Part shown: in pieces, positions 1 to 7,262 of the stretch
Layout of the letters: each line of letters opens with the position of its first letter
How positions within the stretch are numbered: position 1 is the stretch's first letter
NCBI GenBank assembly: GCA_964538025.1
Contig: CAZICZ010000013.1
Coordinates: 1 to 17,618, forward strand
Direction: 5' to 3'
Origin: UBA5078 sp964538025
GTDB lineage: Bacteria; Pseudomonadota; Gammaproteobacteria; Pseudomonadales; Pseudohongiellaceae
DNA length: 17,618 bases
Position numbers and translations under genes: made by a program
Notes under the pieces: generated by a model
Told to the model about the DNA's origin: nothing
Databases searched by the model: none
Seen by the model: the letters and a program-made list of their open reading frames with translations, nothing else

Positions 1-56
1 CCAATCGTCCCTACGTTAACGTGCGTCTTGTTTCTTTCAAACTTGCTCTTCGCCAT
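1..56 (-). CDS. tuf: Elongation factor Tu, N-terminal fragment (cut by window edge)
   Basis: Only the first 18 codons and two bases lie in the window, reading leftwards from an ATG at 56-54. The translation MAKSKFERNKTHVNVGTIG is the near-invariant start of EF-Tu, the GTPase that brings aminoacyl-tRNA to the ribosome. A GAGG ribosome-binding sequence sits about 9 bases upstream. The three tRNA genes just upstream on the same strand match the tRNA-tufB arrangement of Gammaproteobacteria, so co-transcription is likely. The GTP-binding loops lie outside the window. Confidence 0.95.
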   Translation of the reverse strand, partial: MAKSKFERNKTHVNVGTI

Positions 57-189
57 TTTGATCGCCTCTAATAATAATTCAGCCACCCTGCGAGCATTCG
101 GCCACTGCAGTGATGACTATTACACACACTTCCGAACCTTGGTCTTCCTACAAACGCTTTACTCACACAAGGCGAGAAAGTCGCAAATC

Positions 190-264
190 TGGTGCTCACA
201 TCCGGATTTGAACCGGAGACCTCTTCATTACCAATGAAGTGCTCTACCTCTGAGCTATGCGAGC
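190..264 (-). tRNA. thrT: tRNA-Thr (anticodon GGT)
   Basis: The reverse complement folds as a full cloverleaf. The acceptor stem GCTCGCA/TGTGAGC is followed by discriminator A and an encoded CCA (192-190). The D arm carries AGCTCAGAGGTAGAGC, the T loop is GGTTCAAATCC, and the anticodon stem CTTCA/TGAAG encloses loop TTGGTAA. The anticodon GGT is at 232-230 and reads threonine codons. It is the last tRNA before tuf, as thrT is in E. coli. The 133 bases between it and tuf would be the tuf leader. Confidence 0.96.
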
Positions 265-442
265 CAGACACTAGTAATAAACAGTCCGAGCCAATCTCAC
301 GCCTGAATCAAGAGTCCAGACTTCACCCTGTCAGCCATATGCCCGACAGATACTTCTCTCAAGATCTGTTTTTAAATTCGAATAGCCGAATTCCGTGGCT
401 TACTTGCACATACCGTGCAACTGAATAGAACGCCATTCAAAC

Positions 443-516
443 TGGAGCGGGTAGCGGGAATCGAACCCGCGTAACCAGCTTGGAAGGCTGGTGTTCTACC
501 TCTGAACTATACCCGC
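443..516 (-). tRNA. glyT: tRNA-Gly (anticodon TCC)
   Basis: On the minus strand the acceptor stem GCGGGTA/TACCCGC, a D arm with AGTTCAGAGGTAGAAC, the T arm GCGGGTTCGATTCCCGC and an encoded CCA (445-443) are all present. The anticodon stem CAGCC/GGCTG-type pairing encloses CTTCCAA, giving anticodon TCC at 484-482 for glycine GGA/GGG codons. It is the middle tRNA of the tyr-gly-thr run, about 36 bases after tRNA-Tyr and 178 before tRNA-Thr. The 178-base spacer contains short inverted repeats but no gene that I can see. Confidence 0.96.
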
Positions 517-552
517 CGCTAACTAGAAACCTAATAAAATCATATCTCTAGA

Positions 553-636
553 TGGTGGAGGGGGGTGGATTCGAACCACCGAAGCTCGCGCGTCAGATTT
601 ACAGTCTGATCCCTTTAGCCACTCGGGAACCCCTCC
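553..636 (-). tRNA. tyrU: tRNA-Tyr (anticodon GTA)
   Basis: This is a class II tRNA of 84 nt with a long variable arm, as expected for bacterial tRNA-Tyr. The acceptor stem GGAGGGG pairs with CCCCTCC, and CCA is encoded at 555-553. The anticodon loop is CTGTAAA, with GTA at 602-600. The T arm reads GGTGGTTCGAATCCACC. It is the first tRNA of the run. In E. coli the operon begins with an additional thrU, which is absent here because the SPOR gene lies directly upstream. Confidence 0.96.
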
Positions 637-690
637 TGCAAGAGCCCCAAAACCTCTTCAAGGAACCTGGGTGTCTTATTCAGAGGCGGC

Positions 691-719
691 ATTTTATGGG
701 AATTGCTATGGCAGTGCAA
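691..719 (-). promoter_or_regulatory. Likely promoter of the tRNA-tuf transcript
   Basis: Reading the minus strand, TTGCAC (719-714) and TAAAAT (696-691) are 17 bases apart. The -10 matches the sigma-70 consensus at five of six positions and is followed by GCCGCC. A GC-rich discriminator of this kind is typical of stringently controlled stable-RNA promoters. The predicted start is near 684, about 48 bases before tRNA-Tyr. The element overlaps the last codons and stop of the SPOR gene. The -35 is only a three-of-six match. Confidence 0.5.
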
Positions 720-1494
720 TCGTTTCACAAGCTTTTTCTCCCGCGTCAATATAGGATCTTGAGAGCTTCATCTGCGCCCAATGCCCCATAAATTCAGCCT
801 CTGAAAGAACATTTTCAGCATAGAGCCACACTTCATTTGCGTGCTTTTCTTCGGTTCTGACCACGACGTTATAGCCAAGCCGCTCCAGCTGCTCCTGGAC
901 GTTCAACGCATTGCGTTGTTCGCTGAATAACCCAAGTGCAATTCCATTGGCCAGCTCACCGCGAGGAATCAAAAAGGTGTCGATTGCAAGATTATTTGTC
1001 TGAAAGGCGCTTCGAAGGGCATCCATAGTGGCAGAAGCAAGTTCACGGGACGCAAAGGGAGGGATAAATACGCGATAATCCGGAGCAGCATCGACCTGGC
1101 GCGTCTCAAGTCTGAGGGACATACGCCCCTGGTTGGAGGCAATAAAAGCACTAGCGTCACTCTCATCCCTGAACGGACCAATCTCAGCACAATATAAAGC
1201 GGGCACTGCGACCTCAACTAACTCAGGCCCTCCTTCTGCATCAGACTCTTCATCGACAGGATCGGAGGTTGTGCCCACTTGCCCTATCTCTGCTGCACGC
1301 GAGGTCTCTTGCTGGAGCGCGGTGTTATAGGGAATTAAAGCCTCTTCATCGAGCTCTGACAGCAAAGCAATGGTATTCGGCAACTCTTCCCGAACGGCAT
1401 TTTGTCGCACCACTGTCGCTGGAGCTGGCACAAAAAACTGCCAGGTCAAATACAGCAGATTCGTCATTAACAGCCCTAGCACTATGCCACGCAT
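706..1494 (-). CDS. SPOR-domain inner-membrane protein
   Basis: The product has 262 residues. Residues 4-21 are a single hydrophobic N-terminal segment with a short cytoplasmic end, suggesting a type II membrane anchor. Residues 25-95 are an acidic low-complexity linker. Residues from about 98 to 215 resemble the repeated beta-alpha-beta units of a SPOR domain, with YCAEIGPF, YRVFIPPF and GIALGLFSEQ beginning successive units. SPOR domains bind denuded peptidoglycan, so a role in the cell wall or septum is likely. The gene starts 12 bases after coaX and is probably co-transcribed with it and birA. A SPOR protein in this slot next to birA-coaX is a recurring arrangement in pseudomonads and relatives. 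The specific function is unknown. Confidence 0.8.
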   Translation of the reverse strand: MRGIVLGLLMTNLLYLTWQFFVPAPATVVRQNAVREELPNTIALLSELDEEALIPYNTALQQETSRAAEIGQVGTTSDPVDEESDAEGGPELVEVAVPALYCAEIGPFRDESDASAFIASNQGRMSLRLETRQVDAAPDYRVFIPPFASRELASATMDALRSAFQTNNLAIDTFLIPRGELANGIALGLFSEQRNALNVQEQLERLGYNVVVRTEEKHANEVWLYAENVLSEAEFMGHWAQMKLSRSYIDAGEKACETIALP

Positions 1495-1506
1495 ATCAGC
1501 CCTCTA

Positions 1507-2232
1507 TCACGGTAGCGCGATCGCCAGCCCATCCATCACCAGTGCAGGCACTCGACAGGTGTCGATTCCATGCTGATATAGGTGGCGCTCAATGACCTGG
1601 CTATCCCCGCCTGTCAGAATTATGGTCCATCGCTCGCCGGTTCTGGATGCGCAGATACCCATAATCCAGTGGGTCACCATGCTGAGAATACCGTGATGGA
1701 TTGCATCAAAACTGTTTACTCCCAAGGAATCCGAGTCCCAGCTTGCAATGCCTGAAAGGGTAATGGAGGTCCTTGAAAGCAGACTTTCTCGCTGCATCTG
1801 AAGCCCGGGTACGATATAGCCCCCCACGTGTTGACCGTTACCCTGAATGCAGTCAAGTGTGATCGCACTGCCTGCATCGACAACAATGCAGGCGCCGGAC
1901 ACCAAGTTGTATGCCGCCAGCATTGCCAACCAGCGATCAACCCCGAGGCGACCCGGCTCATCATAGGCGTTGATGACATCACCAACCTGTCTACAAGACT
2001 CAGCAAACTCGGGTTGAATTGCCCAACAGTTCTGAATGTCGTTTCGCAATGCTTGCTTGAAAGCCTGATCTCTAACGCAGGCAATCCTGACGCGCGTTGG
2101 CTTACCCACGCGCCTCTCAAGGGAATTCAACGAAAGAGCCCCCGAATCAATTCCCGAAAAAACACAACTTCCATCCTTCGACAGAAACCGCCACTTTATT
2201 CGGGAATTACCCACATCCATCTCTAGAATCAT
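1507..2232 (-). CDS. coaX: Type III pantothenate kinase
   Basis: The 241-residue product phosphorylates pantothenate with ATP, the first committed step of coenzyme A synthesis in the cytoplasm. It has the N-terminal phosphate-binding motif DVGNSRIKW (residues 6-14, family DxGNT/S), then GVDRW (97-101), the second acidic motif DAGSA (119-123) and GGYIVPG (137-143). All are hallmarks of the CoaX (acetate/sugar kinase/Hsp70-like) fold rather than the CoaA P-loop type. Length is normal for the family. The ATG at 2232 lies 7 bases after the birA stop, so translational coupling is likely. Confidence 0.93.
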   Translation of the reverse strand: MILEMDVGNSRIKWRFLSKDGSCVFSGIDSGALSLNSLERRVGKPTRVRIACVRDQAFKQALRNDIQNCWAIQPEFAESCRQVGDVINAYDEPGRLGVDRWLAMLAAYNLVSGACIVVDAGSAITLDCIQGNGQHVGGYIVPGLQMQRESLLSRTSITLSGIASWDSDSLGVNSFDAIHHGILSMVTHWIMGICASRTGERWTIILTGGDSQVIERHLYQHGIDTCRVPALVMDGLAIALP

Positions 2233-2239
2233 AGAATTC

Positions 2240-3223
2240 TTATTCGCTCACCGGCCGTAAACTGGGACTCAACTCACCACCCGCAATAACGCGACGACCT
2301 TCTGCCGTGTCCAGAAGAAGCGCTCCTGATCCGTCAACCCCAGCCGAAACGCCCGTCATTTTGTTTTTGCCACTGATGATGTCGACGCGTCTCCCCTTGT
2401 AAACATCCAGTTGCTCCCAGGCCTGTTGGAACGGAGCGAACCCCTCCTTCGCGAATTGCGTCAAACCTGCTGTGAGGCTGCTCGCCAGCGCTGCTACGAT
2501 CTTATTGCGATCAGGATTCTGCTCAAAATGGCGGGAAAGATCTGTATACGATTGATTAATGCGCTCGTCCATACTGTAAGGCATTTTGACATTGACGCCG
2601 ATACCAATAACCACTGAACAGGGACCGCCGGGATTACCCGCGATTTCAATCAGGATACCCGCCAGCTTTCGCCCCTCGAGTAAAATGTCATTTGGCCATT
2701 TGACACCCAAACCATTGCTGTAGGAACACGCATGCAGTGCGTCTATGACGAGCACGGCGACGGCTAAACTCAGCCCTTCAAGAGTTTCCATGCCGGCATC
2801 AAATGTCCAAAGGACTGACATGGCTATCGATGCCCCTAACGGGCTGATCCATTCTTTTCCACGACGGCCACGCCCACTTTCCTGGTACTCCGCTATCAGC
2901 AAATGGCGTCGTTCACCTTTTTGCGCAAGACGCATGACATCGGCATTGGTCGACCCGGTTGAAAAACAGACCTCCAGATGACGCTTCCAGATTCCGGAGA
3001 CTGCTCCCATGCTTTCCAAAATACGGTGTTGAGACAGCGGGATAAAGACTGTCGGAAGTCGATATCCTTTGCCAGTCACGGAGTGGATTTCGATGCCCAT
3101 CGCACGCAGTTGTTCGATGTATTGCTGCACTATGGTTCGTGTCACCTTCAGGCGTGTTGCAAGCGAATGACCTGAATGAAACCCGCCATCTGCGAGCAGC
3201 GCAATTAGATCCTGTTGATCCAT
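2240..3223 (-). CDS. birA: Biotin-protein ligase and biotin operon repressor
   Basis: The 327-residue product activates biotin to biotinyl-AMP and transfers it to acetyl-CoA carboxylase. Residues 1-58 form a winged helix (with HSGHSLATRLKVTRTIVQQ), so it is the two-function form that can also repress biotin genes. The ligase core shows STGSTN (88-93), the adenylate loop GRGRRGKEW (117-125) and KWPNDI (175-180) followed by KLAGIL. A C-terminal SH3-like domain follows, with VDGSGALLLDTAEGRR. Length and domain order match E. coli BirA. The ATG at 3223 opens a three-gene set with coaX and the SPOR gene. The 163 bases upstream hold no clear promoter or terminator that I can recognise. Confidence 0.95.
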   Translation of the reverse strand: MDQQDLIALLADGGFHSGHSLATRLKVTRTIVQQYIEQLRAMGIEIHSVTGKGYRLPTVFIPLSQHRILESMGAVSGIWKRHLEVCFSTGSTNADVMRLAQKGERRHLLIAEYQESGRGRRGKEWISPLGASIAMSVLWTFDAGMETLEGLSLAVAVLVIDALHACSYSNGLGVKWPNDILLEGRKLAGILIEIAGNPGGPCSVVIGIGVNVKMPYSMDERINQSYTDLSRHFEQNPDRNKIVAALASSLTAGLTQFAKEGFAPFQQAWEQLDVYKGRRVDIISGKNKMTGVSAGVDGSGALLLDTAEGRRVIAGGELSPSLRPVSE

Positions 3224-3386
3224 GGGTCACTCCCACACCTTGATGACCGACATCATCCCTGCCCCGTTACTGATACAAGCATCACATTGGAAATCACCCA
3301 CGCGTCTACCGGCGGGCTCTCTTGAGAGGGTAAGGCATCGGGAAATGAATCACGAAGAGATATATAAAGGAAGGAAGAAAACGAAC

Positions 3387-5111
3387 TTAGTCTATTTCAC
3401 TGATGCGCATCCACGCGATGAACATTTCGTCCCACACCTGCTCCCCCCAGCGCACCTCCTGACCAGGGTCAGGATTGAGGGGGTTTTTGGCAGAGTTATC
3501 AAACGCGCCCTCGGCCACTATAACCGTGCCCGCAGGAAGAAGCTTAGGTTCTTTGAGCCTGTAAACCATTTGCCAGTTGTGTTGGAAATTCGGAATGGAC
3601 AGCAGGTCTTCTTTACGTCCATCAGGATATTCGATCGTATATTTGACACGCTTTCCGCGGTAATGCATGTGCGGTGCAATATTATAAAGATAGGAATTTT
3701 TAGTAATTGACGCCCGAGCAATCACATCAAAGTCATCATCTCCCGGCGGAATGACAAATTCGCCATCCATGACAGCTGTTCGGGACAACGGATGCGCCGG
3801 AGGCTCGTCATGAAAATACAATCCGATCCTTGTCACATCTTCAACGGCTTTTCCCACCGTGGTGTAGTGAAACTGCACCATGAAGCGCATGTCCTTTTCG
3901 AGCAGTATGCCGGTGTTCTCATCAAAACTGACATATTCCCGACCTGGCGCATAGCCACCGAAATTGGTGCGACTTCCCCCTCCACTGGCATTCTGTTTCT
4001 GTTGTTTTGCATCCTGCGTGTAGGCGACAACATGATGCAAAACGGACGTATCCCCGATGTCGAATTCATATGCCCTCACCCATCGGTCCCGATCCAGGCC
4101 GATTTCAACGGGGACAAATTTATAGTCAAGAACGCCGGACGCTGGAATTTCCTGCTTTGGAAATTCAACAATCAGATCAGGCTCCCCCAAGGCCCACGAG
4201 GATTTGGAGGGGACCAACTGCGTCAGTGGGTCCTGCTCGCCATCCAACCTCGCTCCGTGGTCTATCCAGGAGATGAGTGTCTGTTTTTCCTCATCCGTGA
4301 TCATGTGTATATCGACAAACTTATCAACAAATTCGTCATCAATTTGGCCCGGCGGCATTCTCAACGTCAGCAGAGTTTCTCTCATCATCGCTGACCAACC
4401 GCTTACCATCTGGTGACTCGTCATCGCCCAAGGTGCAACACCGCCCTCTTCGTGGCAACTGACACAACGACGCTCCAGCACCGGGACAACGTCATTCACA
4501 TAGGAAACCTGCGACCCTTCCGCCAGTAAAGGATCGTATGCAATTCTTTTTCCTCCATTCCAGGGAACATCTTCAACGGCTGGGCCCTTTAGCGTTATGG
4601 ACGATAAGACTTCGTCCAAATAGTTGCGGACGATAGTGTCATGCTGACCCAGCGCAGCGGCTGCCGCCCTGCTGTCCAATGCCCCGCGATAAATCAGCTC
4701 CATCCTTTGGGGCGAGACCACCAAAACTTCACCAGTATTCTGAATTTGCAGGGAATAAGAGACGATCTGAGCACGATCCATCAGCACGGGAACGGAGTTT
4801 TTATGATCTTTAAAGTAATGCGCGACAGCCTCCCGGGTATCGCCAGAGATGGCATCCAACATCAGGAATGCAATTTTTCGACCTTCGTATTTGTCTCGAA
4901 GAATATTGAGCTTCTCGACTGCAGCTGACGAAAAGTCGCAGTCAAGTCCATAGGCGTAAATCACCACCGCCTGGTAGTCGCTATAACGGGATAGCTGGTG
5001 GTAGGCTCCTTCGTGATCAATCAGCGAAAAATCTGCCACTTCGCGGGCGAGCGCATTGCTTGCAGACACTGCAATAACGACTGCCGCCAAAAATTGCCAA
5101 AAATGCTTCAT
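3387..5111 (-). CDS. Exported redoxin-cytochrome c-PHM-like copper monooxygenase fusion (copy 1)
   Basis: The product has 574 residues. Residues 1-22 are a signal peptide. Residues 24-170 are a thioredoxin/AhpC-like domain with one candidate cysteine (C58 in GLDCDFSS) and no CXXC. Residues 205-290 carry one haem c motif, CVSCH (216-220), and a possible Met ligand in RMPP (M252). Residues 305-570 resemble the two-copper fold of peptidylglycine alpha-hydroxylating monooxygenase (PHM). HH at 359-360 and H415 (FHYT) would form one copper site; H481, H483 (PHMH) and M563 (DEMF) the other. In PHM these sites hydroxylate a carbon using O2 and two electrons. Positions I align with PHM substrate-binding R240 and Y318 are A479 and W567, so the substrate is probably not a peptide glycine. 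It follows the paralogue at 5334-7031 on the same strand but has its own promoter. Confidence 0.8.
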   Translation of the reverse strand: MKHFWQFLAAVVIAVSASNALAREVADFSLIDHEGAYHQLSRYSDYQAVVIYAYGLDCDFSSAAVEKLNILRDKYEGRKIAFLMLDAISGDTREAVAHYFKDHKNSVPVLMDRAQIVSYSLQIQNTGEVLVVSPQRMELIYRGALDSRAAAAALGQHDTIVRNYLDEVLSSITLKGPAVEDVPWNGGKRIAYDPLLAEGSQVSYVNDVVPVLERRCVSCHEEGGVAPWAMTSHQMVSGWSAMMRETLLTLRMPPGQIDDEFVDKFVDIHMITDEEKQTLISWIDHGARLDGEQDPLTQLVPSKSSWALGEPDLIVEFPKQEIPASGVLDYKFVPVEIGLDRDRWVRAYEFDIGDTSVLHHVVAYTQDAKQQKQNASGGGSRTNFGGYAPGREYVSFDENTGILLEKDMRFMVQFHYTTVGKAVEDVTRIGLYFHDEPPAHPLSRTAVMDGEFVIPPGDDDFDVIARASITKNSYLYNIAPHMHYRGKRVKYTIEYPDGRKEDLLSIPNFQHNWQMVYRLKEPKLLPAGTVIVAEGAFDNSAKNPLNPDPGQEVRWGEQVWDEMFIAWMRISEID

Positions 5112-5150
5112 ATTGCAGACTTAGAGCCCGAAAGCCATAACGATCCCAAG

Positions 5151-5178
5151 ATTATAGAGCAGGCGATCGACCTGACCA
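5151..5178 (-). promoter_or_regulatory. Putative sigma-70 promoter of monooxygenase copy 1
   Basis: On the minus strand TGGTCA (5178-5173) is followed after 16 bases by a perfect TATAAT (5156-5151). Transcription would start near 5144, giving a leader of about 33 bases before the ATG at 5111. Together with the terminator at 5263-5294, this suggests the two monooxygenase copies are transcribed separately. Confidence 0.55.
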
Positions 5179-5262
5179 GTTCATCCCGTTGAAAACATTG
5201 TAATTCTTTGTAACGCATCGTATTTATTCATCGAGCATATAATGCGTTTCATCGCCGAAAGA

Positions 5263-5294
5263 AAAAAGGCGCGTCCCGAAGGAAGCGCCTTTTT
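5263..5294 (-). terminator. Rho-independent terminator after monooxygenase copy 2
   Basis: A 10-bp stem, AAAAAGGCGC with GCGCCTTTTT, encloses a 12-base loop. On the minus strand it is followed by a run of T into TTTTTTC, and it lies 39 bases after the stop at 5334. The A/T runs on both sides could let it work in both directions. Confidence 0.85.
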
Positions 5295-5333
5295 CTGCTC
5301 AAACCGATTGGTTTCTACTAGCAGTCCCGCAAC

Positions 5334-7031
5334 TTACTTGCCGGTTTCGTAGTATGTCCAATACCCGATAAACATCTCTTCCCAGCTCTGCAGACCAAAC
5401 GTTACCTGCTCGTCAGGATCCGGGTTTGCAGTGTTCAGCTCAGAGTTATCGAATGCGCCGGTCACGTGAACCTTTGTGCCGGCCGGCAACAATTTGGCCT
5501 CACTCAGCTGGTACGTTGGCTGCCACGCATAGCTGTAGTTGGGCACACTCAGCAGATCTTCCATGGAGCCATCGGGGTATTCCACAGAGAACTTCATATC
5601 CTTACCGCGGAAGTGCATGTGGGCGCGCAGACCATTGACAACCACTTCATTGTTGAAAACGTAGCTGGCATGCACTTCGTGATTAGTAGCATGAGGCGGT
5701 ATCACGAAGTTGGTGGAGACAGAACGTGTGAAGTTCTCATGGGCAGGCGCTTCATCATAGAAGTACATCCCCAAGGTCGTTTCATCAGTCGTGGCACGGC
5801 CATTCGTTGTAAAGTGGAACTGCATGGACAGTTTATGCCCAGCAGGGATCAATACGCCTGTATCTTCCGGGAAGACCATTGCCTCAACTTTACCTGGTGC
5901 GTAACCTTCCAGGAATCGACGCGCAACGGAGCGTTGATCAGACTCACCACCGTCGAAATTTTCGGCAGGTGCAGTCACGTACGTGAGGAGATGGTGAAGA
6001 ACTGTTTCGTCGCCGGGGATGAACTGTACAGCACGCACCCACTTGTCTTCGGTGAAGGGCAGGTCAACGTCAACGTTGATGTAGTCCATCACGCCCGTCG
6101 CAGGAATTTCCTGCACAGGGGTCTTGACCACATAGTCGGGCTCACCGAGCTGCCACGACTTCACATCTGCATATTGCAGGTTGCTGAGCGGGTCTACCGA
6201 GAAAACCCCTTTGGGTGCACCGGCATCAATCCAGCGGACAAGAGTCTGCAGATCTTCATTATTAATGTACGCGGCATTTTCGAAGTGACCGATATTAGGG
6301 TCAACTTGCATTGGAGGCATGCGCTTGGTCATCAGGACTTCACGAATCATGGGCGACCATCCCTGCAACATCAGATGGCTGTTCATCGCAAACGGGCCAA
6401 TACCTCCTTCACGGTGACACTCTGCGCAATTTTGCACGATGATCGGCGCTACTTCCGTTGCGTAGTCTGGAACTGCAGAAGCAAGAGCGCTTGAGTTGGG
6501 GACGGAAAGATCGCAACCTGCAACGTCCATGACCATTGTGTCCTGAACAGTACCGGCCTGCTCACTGGTCAATGTCTCTGCAACGTGACCGTCAACAGGG
6601 CCGCGGTAAAGTACGGTCAAACGCTCAGGATCGAGCACCAATACTTCACCAGCTTTGGAAATCTTCAACGTCTCGGCAACAAGTTGTGAACCATCCATGA
6701 GGATAGGCAGGTCAATGTTGGCGGCCTTGGCAGTTTCTCGCACAGATGCAAGGTCGTCCTGGGCTGAGTTCATAAGCAGGAAAGCGACATTTTCGCCTTC
6801 CCACTGTGAGCGAAGCTCATTGAACTTGACCAGCGCTGCACTGCTCGCGGCACAGCTGTTTGACTGCGAAAGCACAACGACCGCATCTTTGTTACGGTAC
6901 TTGCTGAATTGATGAAAATCACCATTCTGGTCAAGGAGAGCAAAGTCTCCTGCGCGCTCTGGCGCCGCAAATGCATTCGCACTCAGGGCCCCTGCCAAAG
7001 CTAACGTGGAAAGAATTCTAATGGACTTCAT
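5334..7031 (-). CDS. Exported redoxin-cytochrome c-PHM-like copper monooxygenase fusion (copy 2)
   Basis: The product has 565 residues and the same three domains as copy 1. Residues 1-23 are a signal peptide (MKSIRILSTL start, AFAA end). Residues 26-150 are redoxin-like, with one cysteine C60 in the expected position. C202, C205 and H206 form CAECH, with RMPP (M238) as a possible distal ligand. Residues 295-560 are the PHM-like core, with H346-H347 (LHHLL), H406 (FHFT), H471 and H473 (AHMH) and M553 (EEMF) as copper ligands. R469 and Y557 fall where PHM R240 and Y318 hold the substrate carboxylate, unlike copy 1. The ATG at 7031 is chosen because GGAG lies 9 bases upstream and a signal peptide follows; the open frame runs on to 7280 but that part looks non-coding. 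It is divergent from the propeller gene at 7263. Confidence 0.82.
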   Translation of the reverse strand: MKSIRILSTLALAGALSANAFAAPERAGDFALLDQNGDFHQFSKYRNKDAVVVLSQSNSCAASSAALVKFNELRSQWEGENVAFLLMNSAQDDLASVRETAKAANIDLPILMDGSQLVAETLKISKAGEVLVLDPERLTVLYRGPVDGHVAETLTSEQAGTVQDTMVMDVAGCDLSVPNSSALASAVPDYATEVAPIIVQNCAECHREGGIGPFAMNSHLMLQGWSPMIREVLMTKRMPPMQVDPNIGHFENAAYINNEDLQTLVRWIDAGAPKGVFSVDPLSNLQYADVKSWQLGEPDYVVKTPVQEIPATGVMDYINVDVDLPFTEDKWVRAVQFIPGDETVLHHLLTYVTAPAENFDGGESDQRSVARRFLEGYAPGKVEAMVFPEDTGVLIPAGHKLSMQFHFTTNGRATTDETTLGMYFYDEAPAHENFTRSVSTNFVIPPHATNHEVHASYVFNNEVVVNGLRAHMHFRGKDMKFSVEYPDGSMEDLLSVPNYSYAWQPTYQLSEAKLLPAGTKVHVTGAFDNSELNTANPDPDEQVTFGLQSWEEMFIGYWTYYETGK

Positions 7032-7152
7032 AGTCGGACACTCCAGTGAAAAAGGAACGGACGCAAGTCTAATTGAGGTGCAAGGGGAAATCTCAAGAAA
7101 ACGCGACGCGGAGTGTAACTTTTTGAAACGTATGAGAGCAATCACTGATTTC

Positions 7153-7172
7153 GAGCGATCGATAGATCGCTC
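7153..7172. repeat. Perfect inverted repeat in the divergent intergenic region
   Basis: GAGCGATC and GATCGCTC are 8-bp perfect arms around GATA. The repeat sits between two divergent genes, 121 bases from the monooxygenase start and 90 from the propeller start. There is no adjacent T run, so a terminator is unlikely. A regulator-binding site is possible. A second, smaller inverted repeat (GCGAAT AAC ATTCGC, 7235-7249) lies just before the propeller ribosome-binding site. Confidence 0.5.
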
Positions 7173-7262
7173 CTGCAAACGGCCCAAATGATTCGTGCTG
7201 TATGCTATCGGGAAATCCAGAAAATCACGGAATAGCGAATAACATTCGCGAGGAATAGAGCC

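Noticed and set aside
346..373. ACAGAT...ATCTGT hairpin followed by TTTTT in the tRNA spacer
   Set aside because: It resembles a terminator only on the plus strand, where no gene precedes it. On the transcribed minus strand the T run comes before the hairpin. It may be a processing structure or chance.
375..392. AATTCG-AATAGC-CGAATT inverted repeat in the tRNA spacer
   Set aside because: Short 6-bp arms in an AT-rich spacer; no support beyond the pairing.
3224..3386. Possible terminator (CTCTCTTGAGAG) after monooxygenase copy 1
   Set aside because: The stem is four pairs at best and lacks a T run.
3792..4394. 200-residue open frame antisense to monooxygenase copy 1
   Set aside because: It is a shadow of a well-supported gene with clear metal-binding motifs.
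5466..6494. 342-residue open frame antisense to monooxygenase copy 2
   Set aside because: It mirrors a clear coding region on the other strand, has no recognisable domain and no convincing ribosome-binding site.
7068..7096. TTGAGA-17-ATTAGA as a promoter for monooxygenase copy 2
   Set aside because: The -35 is good, but the -10 matches the consensus at only two positions.
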